Below, one piece after another: positions 43,048-52,474 of a stretch of DNA of 64,000 nt. Position numbers and translations under genes: made by a program. The stretch is from positions 2,064,501 to 2,128,500 of the forward strand of contig NZ_CP107052.1 in assembly GCF_025736875.1 (NCBI RefSeq), given 5' to 3'. Under the pieces are notes generated by a model. The model saw only the letters and a program-made list of their open reading frames with translations. It did no database searches and was not told where the DNA came from. This DNA is from Candidatus Kirkpatrickella diaphorinae (GTDB lineage Bacteria; Pseudomonadota; Alphaproteobacteria; Acetobacterales; Acetobacteraceae). Numbering within the stretch: position 1 is the first letter of the stretch; every line of letters begins with the position of its first letter.

Positions 43048-44010
43048 ATGACGCCGCCCGGCGCTTCGCCTGCCGGTTTTGGTGCAGCGCCATTGATGGA
43101 CCGCGCCGCTTATCTTGCGCATCACTGGGTTGGCGCCTCCGAACCAACTGAATTTTTACGTGCATCTTTGGAACATCTCCTGGACGCCCCTGACCCCGTC
43201 CTCATTCATGGGGAGTCTGGCGTTGGGCGGACTTTTGTGGCGCGGCTTCTCCATGCCTTCATGGACCCCGTGAAATCATGGCGCATTATCAGCCCGGGTG
43301 AGGATCTCTCCCGCTGTCTGAATGGCAGGGATGAAGGTGTGCTCTTCCGGGAGATTGAGGCTTTCTCCCTTGATGAGCAGGATGCCATCGCCCATTGGCT
43401 CGAAAATCGGCCGCAAAATAAACAGCGGATCTTCGCGACATCGGGCCTGACAGCCAGTCAGGTGCGGCAGCATGTCTTTATCCATGAGAAGCTTGCCGCC
43501 AGTTTTCTTTCCTGCATGGTCGAGGTGCCGCCCCTTCGTGCCCGGCTGGAAGATATTCCGGCGCTCTGCCAGGCCTGGGAAAAGACCGATATGCTCTCAG
43601 GTCGACGCGTATCGTCAGATGCGATTGCGTGGTGTCAGGCACGGCACTGGCCCGGCAATATCCGCCATTTGCGTCACGTTTTAGGCCGCGCGGCGCGCCT
43701 CAGCGGGGAGAGGGTCTTGACGCGTGAGACGTTGTCGGAATCCGATGATGCGTGCAGTGCCGCCTATGCACGTCCGGCCCAGACCATTGAAGACCTCGTC
43801 AAGCGCTATGTGGATATGCTTGTCGGGGATGGGCGCGATGCGGGCGATGTCCATACGCGCATCATCGCGGAAGTTGAGCGCCCGATGATCCGGCGCATTT
43901 TGGAGGTTACGGGCAAGAACCAGCTTCGCGCGGCGCAGCTTCTCGGGCTTAACCGCAATACATTACGCAAAAAACTCAAAACACTCGATATCATGCTGGA
44001 TCAGCTCTGA
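43048..44010 (+). CDS. Degenerate NtrC-like protein: dead AAA+ core plus Fis-type helix-turn-helix
   Basis: 320 residues. The C-terminal 43 residues (MIRRILEVTGKNQLRAAQLL, then GLNRNTLRKKLKTLDI) are a textbook NtrC DNA-binding helix-turn-helix, and WPGNIRHLRHVL (201-212) and PPLRARLEDIPAL mark the AAA+ domain. But no receiver domain is present, Walker A is GESGVGRT with Arg61 for the essential Lys, Walker B is VLFREI with Arg101 for Asp, and the GAFTGA sigma-54 loop is gone. It cannot act as a sigma-54 activator; it may be a repressor or architectural DNA binder. NtrB is absent between it and dusB. Its TGA overlaps the ntrY ATG. Confidence 0.82.
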   Translation: MTPPGASPAGFGAAPLMDRAAYLAHHWVGASEPTEFLRASLEHLLDAPDPVLIHGESGVGRTFVARLLHAFMDPVKSWRIISPGEDLSRCLNGRDEGVLFREIEAFSLDEQDAIAHWLENRPQNKQRIFATSGLTASQVRQHVFIHEKLAASFLSCMVEVPPLRARLEDIPALCQAWEKTDMLSGRRVSSDAIAWCQARHWPGNIRHLRHVLGRAARLSGERVLTRETLSESDDACSAAYARPAQTIEDLVKRYVDMLVGDGRDAGDVHTRIIAEVERPMIRRILEVTGKNQLRAAQLLGLNRNTLRKKLKTLDIMLDQL

Positions 44011-46388
44011 TGGCCGGATGGTCCCTGGCGCCTTATTTACGCGCTCGATGGCAAAGCCTGCTCTCGCTCATTACAAGATTGCAGACCGCGTTGATCCTGA
44101 TCGTCACGTCGATTGTCCTGGTGTCGACGACATTCATCGTGCTGGCGGGCGGGATGTCGATCACGCATCGCCCCGAAATTGAGGGAATGATTTTCCTCCT
44201 CGATATCATCGTGCTGGCCTTCCTGACGATGACGATCGTATCGCGCCTGCGCAAAATGCTTTCGGAGCGCCGGACAGGCCTCGCCGGGGCGCGCCTGCAC
44301 GTGCGGTTGATCGCTCTTTTCGGCGTTGTCTCGGTTGCGCCTGCTGTCGTGATCGGGACAATCGCAGCGCTGTTTTTCCATTTCGGCGTGCAGATCTGGT
44401 TTTCCAACCGCGTCAATCTGGCCTTGAGCGAGGCACGCGATGTCGCGGCGGGTTATTTGCAGGAGCATAATGAAAATATCCGCACGGAAGCCTTCGCGAT
44501 GGCAAACCAGCTCATCATCGCGGAAAATGACGATATGCTCCGCCACGGTGCCTATGCGCCTCTCAATAGCGGGGAGACAGGTCATTACGAGCTCGACTTC
44601 CTGCATAATGCGGCGCAATTAGCAACCATTCTGGATTTTGAAGCGACAGAACGTGGCCTGACGGAGGCGGTTGTCTACGACGCCTTTACTGAAAAGGTCG
44701 TGGCGTCGGGGGGGCTGGCCGCCTTGCAGGGGCGCACCTTCAAATTGCCGCCGAAAGAAACCACGTCTCTTGCGCGCTCCAGCGATGCCGCCATCCTCGA
44801 CGCACCGGATGAAAAGACGGTGCGTGCCGTGGTCAGTCTGGGTTCAACAACCGGCCTGATGTTGGCCATCACCCGGCCGGTGGATGCCAAGATCCTTGAG
44901 CATATGCGGCGCACAAATGCCGTCGTCAGTGAATATCAACGCCTCAATGCCAATCGCTCAGCGATACAGATCAGTTTCGTGCTGATCTTTGCGCTTTTGA
45001 GCCTTCTCGTCCTCACGGTCGGCATGTTGACAGGGCTCGTCCTCGCCAATCAAATCGCGCGGCCACTCGGGTTATTGATCATCGCTGCCCGACGGGTCAG
45101 CCTCGGTGACCTGTCCGTCCGTGTGCCGGAGGGGCGGCGGTCCCGTGATCCATCGCGGGATGATGAAGTCGGCATTCTCTCCCGCGCGTTCAATCGCATG
45201 ACCGATCAGGTCTCCGCGCAACGGACGGCCCTCATTGAGGCGAACGAGCAGATCAATGAGCGTCGCCGCTTTACAGAAAGCGTGCTGGAAGGTGTTTCGG
45301 CTGGCGTCATCGGTTTGGATGCCCATCAGGTGATCGAATTGCCGAACAAGGCGGCCTCGACCCTTCTTCAGCGTGATATTGACGGTTTTATCGGGCGGCA
45401 TCTGCAGGAATGCGTGCCGGAATTCAGCGACATCCTCGATGCGGTCCGAGATACGCCGGGACAGGTGCGTCACGCTGAAATCCAGATCGACACGCAGGGA
45501 GGTGAGGAGGTGCTTGGTGACGGGCCGCGTGTCGGGGCGCGGGGCAGGACGCTTCTCGTCCGCGTCGCGCGGGAGCAGAAAGGCGCGGATGTTGCGGGCT
45601 ATGTCGTGACGTTTGATGACATCACAGCCCTGCAATCTGCTGAACGTAAAGCGGCCTGGGCGGATGTGGCCCGCCGGATCGCGCATGAAATTAAAAACCC
45701 CCTGACGCCCATCCAGCTCTCCGCAGAGCGCCTGAAACGGCGTTTCATGAAAGAGATTTCCTCTGACACGGAGACATTCGGGCTTTGCGTCGATACAATC
45801 GTGCGTCATGTCGGTGATATCGGACGCATGGTGGATGAATTTTCAGCCTTCGCGCGTATGCCAGCGCCGGAGCTGAAAGAGGCGGATCTGGGACGCCTCC
45901 TGCGGGAAGCGATCGTCCTGCAGAAAAACGCGCATCCGGAGATCGCCTATGAAACCTTCGGACTGACGGCAAAAGGGCCGATGGTGACGTGTGACCGTCG
46001 GCTGATCGGCCAGGCACTGACAAATCTGCTGCAGAATGCTGCCGATGCCATCACCATGTCATCGCAGGATCGTAACGCCGCCGACATGGGTGAGGAAAGT
46101 GCCGATAGCTTGCGGAAAGGCGAGATAAATGTTGCACTTCGGGTCGAGCCCGCGCATGTTGACATCATGATTTCAGACGACGGCACCGGCCTTCCGGAAA
46201 CGGATCGACACCGTTTGACGGAGCCGTATATTACGCATAAGCCGAAAGGCACCGGCCTCGGCCTCGCGATCGTAAAAAAAATAATGGATGACCATCACGG
46301 TACCATTTCTTTAGAAGATCGGGGTGATAAGCAGGGGACAATCGCGATTTTGACCCTCCCCCGTCATAATGTCTTGGGTCAGGGATAA
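44010..46388 (+). CDS. ntrY: NtrY-type sensor histidine kinase
   Basis: 792 residues. Several N-terminal membrane helices (LILIVTSIVLVSTTFIVLAG, IEGMIFLLDIIVLAFLTMTI, LIALFGVVSVAPAVVIGTIA) and a periplasmic part are followed by a transmembrane segment near residue 320, HAMP (LADQ-type, QIARPLGLLIIAARRVSLGD), a PAS domain, the His-phosphorylation site RIAHEIKNPLTPIQLS near residue 560, and the ATPase G-boxes GTGLGLAIVKKIMDDHHGTI near 747. It phosphorylates NtrX, sensing nitrogen or redox/envelope state. The ATG overlaps the ntrC-like stop. Confidence 0.96.
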   Translation: MAGWSLAPYLRARWQSLLSLITRLQTALILIVTSIVLVSTTFIVLAGGMSITHRPEIEGMIFLLDIIVLAFLTMTIVSRLRKMLSERRTGLAGARLHVRLIALFGVVSVAPAVVIGTIAALFFHFGVQIWFSNRVNLALSEARDVAAGYLQEHNENIRTEAFAMANQLIIAENDDMLRHGAYAPLNSGETGHYELDFLHNAAQLATILDFEATERGLTEAVVYDAFTEKVVASGGLAALQGRTFKLPPKETTSLARSSDAAILDAPDEKTVRAVVSLGSTTGLMLAITRPVDAKILEHMRRTNAVVSEYQRLNANRSAIQISFVLIFALLSLLVLTVGMLTGLVLANQIARPLGLLIIAARRVSLGDLSVRVPEGRRSRDPSRDDEVGILSRAFNRMTDQVSAQRTALIEANEQINERRRFTESVLEGVSAGVIGLDAHQVIELPNKAASTLLQRDIDGFIGRHLQECVPEFSDILDAVRDTPGQVRHAEIQIDTQGGEEVLGDGPRVGARGRTLLVRVAREQKGADVAGYVVTFDDITALQSAERKAAWADVARRIAHEIKNPLTPIQLSAERLKRRFMKEISSDTETFGLCVDTIVRHVGDIGRMVDEFSAFARMPAPELKEADLGRLLREAIVLQKNAHPEIAYETFGLTAKGPMVTCDRRLIGQALTNLLQNAADAITMSSQDRNAADMGEESADSLRKGEINVALRVEPAHVDIMISDDGTGLPETDRHRLTEPYITHKPKGTGLGLAIVKKIMDDHHGTISLEDRGDKQGTIAILTLPRHNVLGQG

Positions 46389-46428
46389 GTGGTGCGTTCG
46401 ATGCTGAGACCATTGATGGAAAGCACTT

Positions 46429-47832
46429 ATGGAGCATGAAATCCTGATCGTCGATGACGAGCCCGATATTCGGATGCTCATCGACGGAATTCTGCGAGAT
46501 GAAGGTTATGAAACGCGGGTTGCCGCCAATGCCGACCAGGCCCTTGAGGCTTTCCGCACGCGCCGTCCTTCCCTGATTATTCTTGATATCTGGTTGCAGG
46601 GCTCCCGCCTTGATGGCGTGGCTCTTTTGAAGATGATCAAATCAGAGGAGCCGACCCAGCCTGTCGTGATGATTTCCGGCCATGGCTCCATCGAGACCGC
46701 CGTCGTCACCCTTCAGCATGGTGCCTATGATTTTATCGAGAAGCCCTTCAACGCAGAGCGACTCGTTGTCGTCGCACGCCGCGCGCTGGAAGCCGCGCGG
46801 CTGGAGCGGGAAAATGCCGAATTGCGTCTCCGCGCGGGTAGTGACACTTCCTTATTCGGCAGCGGTGCCGCCATCAGCGCCGTGCGCGCGCAGATTGAGC
46901 GCGTGGCCCCCACAAATTCCCGCGTTCTGATTTCCGGCCCCGCAGGCGCCGGGAAGGAAGTCGCCGCACGGATGATCCATGAGCGGTCAAAACGTGCTTC
47001 CGCGCCCTTTATCGCACTGAATTGCGCCACCCTGGCACCGAGCCGGTTTGAGGATGAGCTTTTTGGCGTTGAGGGGCAAAGTGACGGCACGGCGCGACGG
47101 ACAGGCGTGCTTGAGCGCGCGCATAAGGGGACGCTCCTCCTGGATGAGGTCTCCGACATGCCGTTGGAGACGCAGGGTAAAATCGTGCGCGCCCTACAGG
47201 ATCAGGCTTTTGAACGCATAGGCGGTGCGGCGCGTGTGAAAGTCGATGTGCGTGTCCTGGCCTCGACCAATCGTGACCTGTCGGCTGAAATTGCGGCCGG
47301 GCGCTTCCGGGAAGATCTCTATTACCGCCTCGCCGTCGTCCCGATCCGAATTCCCAGCCTGCGGGAGCGTCGGGAGGACATACCCGGCCTTGCGCAGCAT
47401 TTCCTGAAACAATATGCCGAGAATTCGGGCCTGCCGCCGCGTGAATTATCGGTTGACGCCATGGCAGCCCTCCAAGCATATGAGTGGCCTGGTAACGTCC
47501 GGGAACTCCGGAACCTCGTTGAGCATCTTCTGATCATGATGCCCGGCAGCGGCAACGACCTTATCCGAGCCGACATGCTGCCATCAACCGTCAGTCAAGG
47601 TGCGCCGTCCATGGCGCGGATGGATTCTGACGCTGATGTCATGGCATTGCCGTTGCGTGAGGCGCGCGATCTGTTTGAGACGCAGTATCTTCACGTTCAG
47701 CTGATGCGGTTTGGGGGGAATATCAGCCGGACGGCCAGTTTCGTCGGCATGGAAAGGAGCGCGCTGCATCGCAAGCTGAAACAACTCGGCGTGTCACATG
47801 ACGACCGCAACCACCCAACAAATCAAGGGTAA
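46429..47832 (+). CDS. ntrX: NtrX-type response regulator
   Basis: 467 residues: receiver domain with D53 in LIILDIWLQGS as phosphoacceptor, AAA+ domain with Walker A ISGPAGAGKEVAARMI near residue 170 and Walker B GTLLLDEVSDMPLETQ, and a Fis-type helix-turn-helix at the end (GGNISRTASFVGMERSALHR). The GAFTGA sigma-54 contact loop is replaced by GVEGQSDGTARRTG, as is known for other alphaproteobacterial NtrX proteins that work without sigma-54. The pair NtrY-NtrX is separated by 40 bases. It is followed by hfq. Confidence 0.95.
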   Translation: MEHEILIVDDEPDIRMLIDGILRDEGYETRVAANADQALEAFRTRRPSLIILDIWLQGSRLDGVALLKMIKSEEPTQPVVMISGHGSIETAVVTLQHGAYDFIEKPFNAERLVVVARRALEAARLERENAELRLRAGSDTSLFGSGAAISAVRAQIERVAPTNSRVLISGPAGAGKEVAARMIHERSKRASAPFIALNCATLAPSRFEDELFGVEGQSDGTARRTGVLERAHKGTLLLDEVSDMPLETQGKIVRALQDQAFERIGGAARVKVDVRVLASTNRDLSAEIAAGRFREDLYYRLAVVPIRIPSLRERREDIPGLAQHFLKQYAENSGLPPRELSVDAMAALQAYEWPGNVRELRNLVEHLLIMMPGSGNDLIRADMLPSTVSQGAPSMARMDSDADVMALPLREARDLFETQYLHVQLMRFGGNISRTASFVGMERSALHRKLKQLGVSHDDRNHPTNQG

Positions 47833-47929
47833 ATTTCTTTTCGGCATGGAGCCGAACCCCATCATATGCGTTTCGATTGCGAAAGCTCTGGTGACAGGGT
47901 CGCAACTCATCTAACAAATAGGCACGAAC

Positions 47930-48208
47930 TTGGTCAAAGCAACAAAATCCTCCGCCTCCCCTCGACATGAAGGTGAGTCCGTTCAAGACAATTTTTTGCA
48001 ATCGGTGGTCAAGACGAGAGCCAAATTGACAATCTTCCTGGTCAATGGTGTCAAGCTTTCAGGTCAGATCACGCAATATGATACGCACACGATTATCCTG
48101 ATGCGTGATGATCAATCACAATTGGTCTATAAACATGCTGTCAGTACAATTCTGCCCGGTGCACCGCTTCCGATTTTCTCTCAGGACGATGACATCGACG
48201 ATATTTGA
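47930..48208 (+). CDS. hfq: RNA chaperone Hfq
   Basis: 92 residues, starting at a TTG (47930); an in-frame stop lies six codons upstream and no ATG is available before the Sm fold. The core QDNFLQSVVKTRAKLTIFLV is followed by NGVKLSGQITQYDTHTIILM and Sm2 motif YKHAVSTILP. The C-terminus is a short acidic tail (SQDDDIDDI). It binds small RNAs and mRNAs. The gene precedes hflX, the standard order. The TTG start predicts modest translation. Confidence 0.95.
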   Translation: MVKATKSSASPRHEGESVQDNFLQSVVKTRAKLTIFLVNGVKLSGQITQYDTHTIILMRDDQSQLVYKHAVSTILPGAPLPIFSQDDDIDDI

Positions 48209-48221
48209 GGGTTAATGCGTT

Positions 48222-49532
48222 TTGGGTTTAATTGAAACGGCGCCACCCGTCCGGCGCGCAGCGGTCATTTTCCCCGCTGACAGGACATCTCTCCGCGCTG
48301 AGCTTCGCGGGGCGGATGCCCGCCTTGAGGAAGCTGCCGGCCTGACCCGCTCTATCGGTCTCGATATCATGTTCCAGCAGGTCATCCCGCTTCGGGCAGC
48401 GCGGCCCGCAACATTGCTCGGCGCCGGGCAAGTCGAGGCGCTTGCTACGAAAGTGCATGAGGGGGGGATCGACGTCGTCGTCGTTGACACGCGGCTTTCC
48501 CCCGTGCAGCAGCGCAATCTTGAAAAAGCGCTGAATTGCAAGGTGATTGACCGGACGGGGCTGATCCTCGATATCTTCGGCGCGCGCGCGGCAACGCGGG
48601 AAGGTGTGCTTCAGGTTGAACTGGCCCACCTCGCTTATCAGAAATCCCGTCTTGTCAGATTATGGACTCATCTTGAGCGCCAGCGCGGTGGGTTCGGCTT
48701 TCTCGGCGGGCCGGGTGAAACGCAGATGGAAGCCGACCGCCGTATGTTGAGTGAGCGCATGGTCAAGCTCAAGAAAGAGTTGGATCAGGTGCGGCGCACG
48801 CGTGGGCTTCACCGCGCGGCCCGTCAGCGCGTGCCTTTCCCGGTTGTGGCCTTTGTCGGTTATACGAATGCTGGCAAGTCGACGCTGTTCAATGCTTTGA
48901 CGGGGGCCGATGTCCAGGCGGAAGACCAGCTTTTTGCGACGCTCGACCCGACAATGCGTTCCGTCACGCTGCCCTCCGGGCGTCGGATCATCCTTTCTGA
49001 CACAGTCGGATTCATCAGTGACCTCCCGACGGAACTCATCGCCGCCTTCCGCGCGACGCTTGAGGAAGTGGCCGAGGCGGATGTCATTGTGCATGTGCGC
49101 AATGTGGCGCATCCTGACAGCGACGCCCAGCGTGAAGATGTCATTCAAGTATTAAATAATCTGGTGCGGGATGGGGTGCTCGATGAGACATGGCCTGAGC
49201 GTGTGGTCGAAGTCCTGAATAAATCCGATATTCTCGGCGGCGTCCGGCAGGTGGCGCATGTTGGCGGGGCCGTGCCCGTGTCAGCGCTGACGCAGGAGGG
49301 CCTGCCCGATCTGCTGAGCGCCATCGATGCGCAACTGACAGCGCATTTACCCGTCATCCACGTCAAACTCAGCATCCAGGATGGTGCCGCCATGGCGTGG
49401 CTCTATGAATATGGCGACGTCATTGAAAGAACGGATGAGGAAGCGATTATTCGCCTGACGGTTCGCCTCTCAGATAATGACCTCAAACGGTTTGAACGCA
49501 GCTTTCCCGAATATCTCGATCTGATTGCCTGA
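48222..49532 (+). CDS. hflX: Ribosome-splitting GTPase HflX
   Basis: 436 residues, TTG start at 48222 with GAGGG upstream, no better start in frame. The N-terminal HflX domain includes ATLLGAGQVEALATKVHEGG and ELAHLAYQKSRLVRLWTHLE, with GGPGETQMEADRRMLSERM. The G-domain has G1 GYTNAGKSTLFNALTG, G3 DTVGFI and G4 NKSD. It dissociates stalled ribosomes. It lies 13 bases after hfq. The conserved hfq-hflX pairing supports co-expression. Confidence 0.97.
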   Translation: MGLIETAPPVRRAAVIFPADRTSLRAELRGADARLEEAAGLTRSIGLDIMFQQVIPLRAARPATLLGAGQVEALATKVHEGGIDVVVVDTRLSPVQQRNLEKALNCKVIDRTGLILDIFGARAATREGVLQVELAHLAYQKSRLVRLWTHLERQRGGFGFLGGPGETQMEADRRMLSERMVKLKKELDQVRRTRGLHRAARQRVPFPVVAFVGYTNAGKSTLFNALTGADVQAEDQLFATLDPTMRSVTLPSGRRIILSDTVGFISDLPTELIAAFRATLEEVAEADVIVHVRNVAHPDSDAQREDVIQVLNNLVRDGVLDETWPERVVEVLNKSDILGGVRQVAHVGGAVPVSALTQEGLPDLLSAIDAQLTAHLPVIHVKLSIQDGAAMAWLYEYGDVIERTDEEAIIRLTVRLSDNDLKRFERSFPEYLDLIA

Positions 49533-49563
49533 CGCGACGTCACCGGAGGGGGAGGACGCTGGC

Positions 49564-50424
49564 ATGAATGAGGAACCGCCCCTCTCATTCTCATATCTCA
49601 AAAAACTCGTCACAGCCTGCATCGGGATTGCGCGCGACGTCTCACAGGATCTCATCATGCCGGGCTTTGGGCGCCTTCGGCCGGAGCAGATCCGCGTCAA
49701 ATCAACGCCGCGCGATTTTGTAACGGAAATTGATGAGCAGGCGGAAGCTTATATCGAGGCGCGCCTGCGTCAACTCGTCCCCCATGCCTTGATTGTGGGG
49801 GAGGAGGCGGCGGCGCGAAATCCCGACCTCGTCAATGAGCTGGCCCGCGCGTCCCTTGCCTTCACAATTGACCCGATTGACGGCACCGTCAATTACGTTG
49901 AGGGCGTCGCGGCTTTTGGCGTCATGATAGCCGTCATTTCAGATGCAGAGCCGGTTGCTTCCATTATTTTCAATCCTGTCTCAGGCTGCGCGATGCTGGC
50001 GGCGCGGGGCGCGGGCGCGTGGCAGGTCGATGCGGACGGGCGGGAAACCCCTCTGCATTACGCCGCGCCGCCCCGCCACGCGGGCGGCCTCCGCGGAAAA
50101 TTGTCCTGGTCCCTTTGTGCCGTTAATCTGACGGAGAAAGCGGCTTACATCGCTTCGGCTTTCGAGCGTTTATGGGATCTGAGATGTGCCTCCATCGAAT
50201 ATATGATGGCCGCCGCGGGACATGCGCATATTTTATATTATCGGAAGGTCATGCCGTGGGATCACTGCCCTGGATATGTCCTTCTGACAGAGGCGGGTGG
50301 CTATGGCGCCCTTCACCATGGTGAAGCCTACCGCATCGGGCACAAAGCATCCGGCCTGCTCTACGCGCCGGACCAACATGTGTGGCATGAGGTCGCTTCA
50401 GCCCTGGGTTTGCACGAAAGGTGA
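49564..50424 (+). CDS. Inositol monophosphatase-family phosphatase
   Basis: 286 residues from the ATG at 49564, preceded by a purine-rich GGAGGGGGAGG. Longer in-frame starts overlap hflX. The family metal sites are IVGEEAAA, the core DPIDGTVNYVEG, and MPWDHCPGYVLLTEAGG near the C-terminus, so Mg-dependent phosphomonoesterase activity is likely. It could act on inositol phosphate, 3'-phosphoadenosine phosphate (CysQ-like) or fructose bisphosphate; inositol catabolism genes nearby make the first tempting but not proven. Confidence 0.9.
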   Translation: MNEEPPLSFSYLKKLVTACIGIARDVSQDLIMPGFGRLRPEQIRVKSTPRDFVTEIDEQAEAYIEARLRQLVPHALIVGEEAAARNPDLVNELARASLAFTIDPIDGTVNYVEGVAAFGVMIAVISDAEPVASIIFNPVSGCAMLAARGAGAWQVDADGRETPLHYAAPPRHAGGLRGKLSWSLCAVNLTEKAAYIASAFERLWDLRCASIEYMMAAAGHAHILYYRKVMPWDHCPGYVLLTEAGGYGALHHGEAYRIGHKASGLLYAPDQHVWHEVASALGLHER

Positions 50425-50501
50425 CGTGCTTGACTTGAAGGATTTTTCGGCGGTGAATACATCTTGATAAACCAGATAATGGTTTAAACGGAGGTACGAA
50501 A

Positions 50502-50927
50502 ATGCCAGTACAAGATCCTGTCTTATACGCTGTATGTGATGGTGAAAAAGCGCGTTTCATGCGCTATGACGGTCATCAGATGCGGACAATCCACCGACTG
50601 GACGCGCACCACCACCCTGACGAAAATGGCATGCTGACCACGTCGATCAAAGAGCCAAAATCCGACCCGAAAGAGCTGACGAAGGAGCGTTTTGCACGCA
50701 CCATCGCCGCGGAGATTGAAAAAGTCCTCGCGCAGAATGCCGCGCTCAAGGGCCTCGTCCTTGCCGCTTCGCCCCATGTGCTTCACGATTTGCGGGTCAT
50801 GCTGTCCAAGGCGACAATGAAAAAAATAGTGAAGACGGAAAGCAAGGACCTCACCAACATCCCCGACCACGAAATGTTTTCTCATTTCGACCGCCCGGCA
50901 ACGGGTTGGCCGCAATTGCCGCGTTAA
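50502..50927 (+). CDS. Host-attachment family protein (bacterial eRF1-like, baeRF)
   Basis: 141 residues with an excellent ribosome binding site GGAGG nine bases before the ATG. DPVLYAVCDGEKARFMRYDG starts the fold, and RFARTIAAEIEKVL and LVLAASPHVLHDLRVML follow; this is the family annotated as required for attachment to host cells and related to archaeal-type eRF1 central domains. The function is not established. A strong hairpin follows the stop. Confidence 0.85.
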   Translation: MPVQDPVLYAVCDGEKARFMRYDGHQMRTIHRLDAHHHPDENGMLTTSIKEPKSDPKELTKERFARTIAAEIEKVLAQNAALKGLVLAASPHVLHDLRVMLSKATMKKIVKTESKDLTNIPDHEMFSHFDRPATGWPQLPR

Positions 50928-50937
50928 ACATATATGC

Positions 50938-50964
50938 GGCGCGAGGGCTGTCTGCCCTCGCGCC
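50938..50964. terminator. Perfect hairpin between convergent genes (likely bidirectional terminator)
   Basis: GGCGCGAGGGC (50938-50948) pairs exactly with GCCCTCGCGCC (50954-50964) around a five-base loop. It sits between the stop of the attachment gene and the stop of sulP, so it probably ends both transcripts, though neither side has a strong T-run. Confidence 0.65.
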
Positions 50965-50974
50965 GATATCATTG

Positions 50975-52474
50975 TCACACGGCCAGAAGAGGCTCGTCAG
51001 ACTGCTCCGCGATGATGTCATGCTGGCGGGCGCGGAGGCCCTTGACCTCCACATGAACGCCGCGCGCCTGTAATTTGCTGACGATTTTCTCCAGTTTGGC
51101 GACGGCTGTAATGTCCCAGAATGTCGCCCGGTCCACATCAATTACGATCTTCTTCGCAGATGTCTGGAAATCAACCGCGTCGAAGAGCATGTCGGATGAC
51201 GCAAAGAAAATCTGCCCTGAGATCCTGTAGATCTCCTCATCACCCTCGCGCTCATGCTTGATGCTGAGCATATTCGTCGCCCGCCAGGCGAAAAACACGC
51301 CGCTGAGCAGCACGCCCGCGACAACGCCCGCCGCGAGGTCCTGCGTGCTGACGGTCACGAGTACCGTGACGATCATCACCACCGTCGATAATTTGGGATG
51401 GCGCATCAGGTCTCGCAGAGATCCCCAGGCAAAGGTGCTGACGGAAACCATAATCATAATTGCGACAAGCGCGGCCAGCGGCACAAGGGCGAACCAGCGA
51501 TGCAGCACATCCATCAGGAGCAGCAGAAACGCACCGGCTGCGAAAGTCGAGAGGCGTCCACGCCCGCCATATCGCAGGTTACCGACCGTCTGACCCACCA
51601 TGCCGCACCCGCCAATGCCACCGAAAGCGGCAACAAGCATGTTGGAAATCCCGAGCCCCGTGCATTCCATCCGCTGATTACCATGCGTGTCCGTATGCTC
51701 ATCCACCACGCCGGCGGTCATGAGTGACTCAAGCAGGCCGACAGCGGCCATGGCCAGCGCATAGGGGAAGATGATTTCAAGCGTCTCGATATTAAACGGA
51801 ACATGCGGCCATGTCAGTTGCGGGAGCCCGCTTGGCAGGGCGCCAAGATCAGCAACCGTGCGGACCGGCATGGGATAAAAGACGGTGATCAGCGTCAGAA
51901 CAATGATGCAGATCAGGGGAGAGGGTATCATCGTGAATATGCGCGGCACGAGATAAATGATGGCCAGCCCGACCGCGATCAGCGCATAGGTGTGCCAGGT
52001 GACATGCAGCATTTGCGGCACCTGCGCTGAAAAAATGAGGATGGCCAGCGCATTGACAAAGCCCGTCCGCACTTCGTCGGAGACAAAGCGCATTACGACA
52101 TGCAGGCGAAGCAGCCCGAAACATAATTGCATGAATCCGGCCAACATCGTGGCCGCGAACATATATTGGACACCGTGATGGTGAACCAGCGCGCCGACCA
52201 CAAAAGCAATGGACCCCGCCGCGCCGGAGATCATCCCCGGCCGACCACCTGTCAGCGCGATCGCAATGCTGATGACGAAGGAGGCGTAAAGCGAAATGGC
52301 AGGCGATACGCCTGAAACATAGGAAAAGGCGATGACTTCTGGAATGAGGGCAAATGTGCCAACCATTCCGGCCAGCACCTCATTCAGTGGTGAGAAAGCC
52401 CACTGAGCACGGTACTCAGACAGTTTCACGGTAAATCTCCGAAGATAAGAAGGGGTCGTTGTATTCAGGCCCAA
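50975..52474 (-). CDS. SulP-family inorganic anion transporter with STAS domain
   Basis: 499 residues. About ten to twelve membrane segments begin with FSPLNEVLAGMVGTFALIPE and the typical VISIAIALTGGRPGMISGAA (SLC26 motif); a C-terminal STAS domain (SAKKIVIDVDRATFWDITAV) ends the chain. Family members move sulfate, bicarbonate or related anions; the substrate is unknown here. A GTG start at 52429 is an alternative. It converges with the attachment gene and shares its terminator. Confidence 0.93.
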   Translation of the reverse strand: MGLNTTTPSYLRRFTVKLSEYRAQWAFSPLNEVLAGMVGTFALIPEVIAFSYVSGVSPAISLYASFVISIAIALTGGRPGMISGAAGSIAFVVGALVHHHGVQYMFAATMLAGFMQLCFGLLRLHVVMRFVSDEVRTGFVNALAILIFSAQVPQMLHVTWHTYALIAVGLAIIYLVPRIFTMIPSPLICIIVLTLITVFYPMPVRTVADLGALPSGLPQLTWPHVPFNIETLEIIFPYALAMAAVGLLESLMTAGVVDEHTDTHGNQRMECTGLGISNMLVAAFGGIGGCGMVGQTVGNLRYGGRGRLSTFAAGAFLLLLMDVLHRWFALVPLAALVAIMIMVSVSTFAWGSLRDLMRHPKLSTVVMIVTVLVTVSTQDLAAGVVAGVLLSGVFFAWRATNMLSIKHEREGDEEIYRISGQIFFASSDMLFDAVDFQTSAKKIVIDVDRATFWDITAVAKLEKIVSKLQARGVHVEVKGLRARQHDIIAEQSDEPLLAV

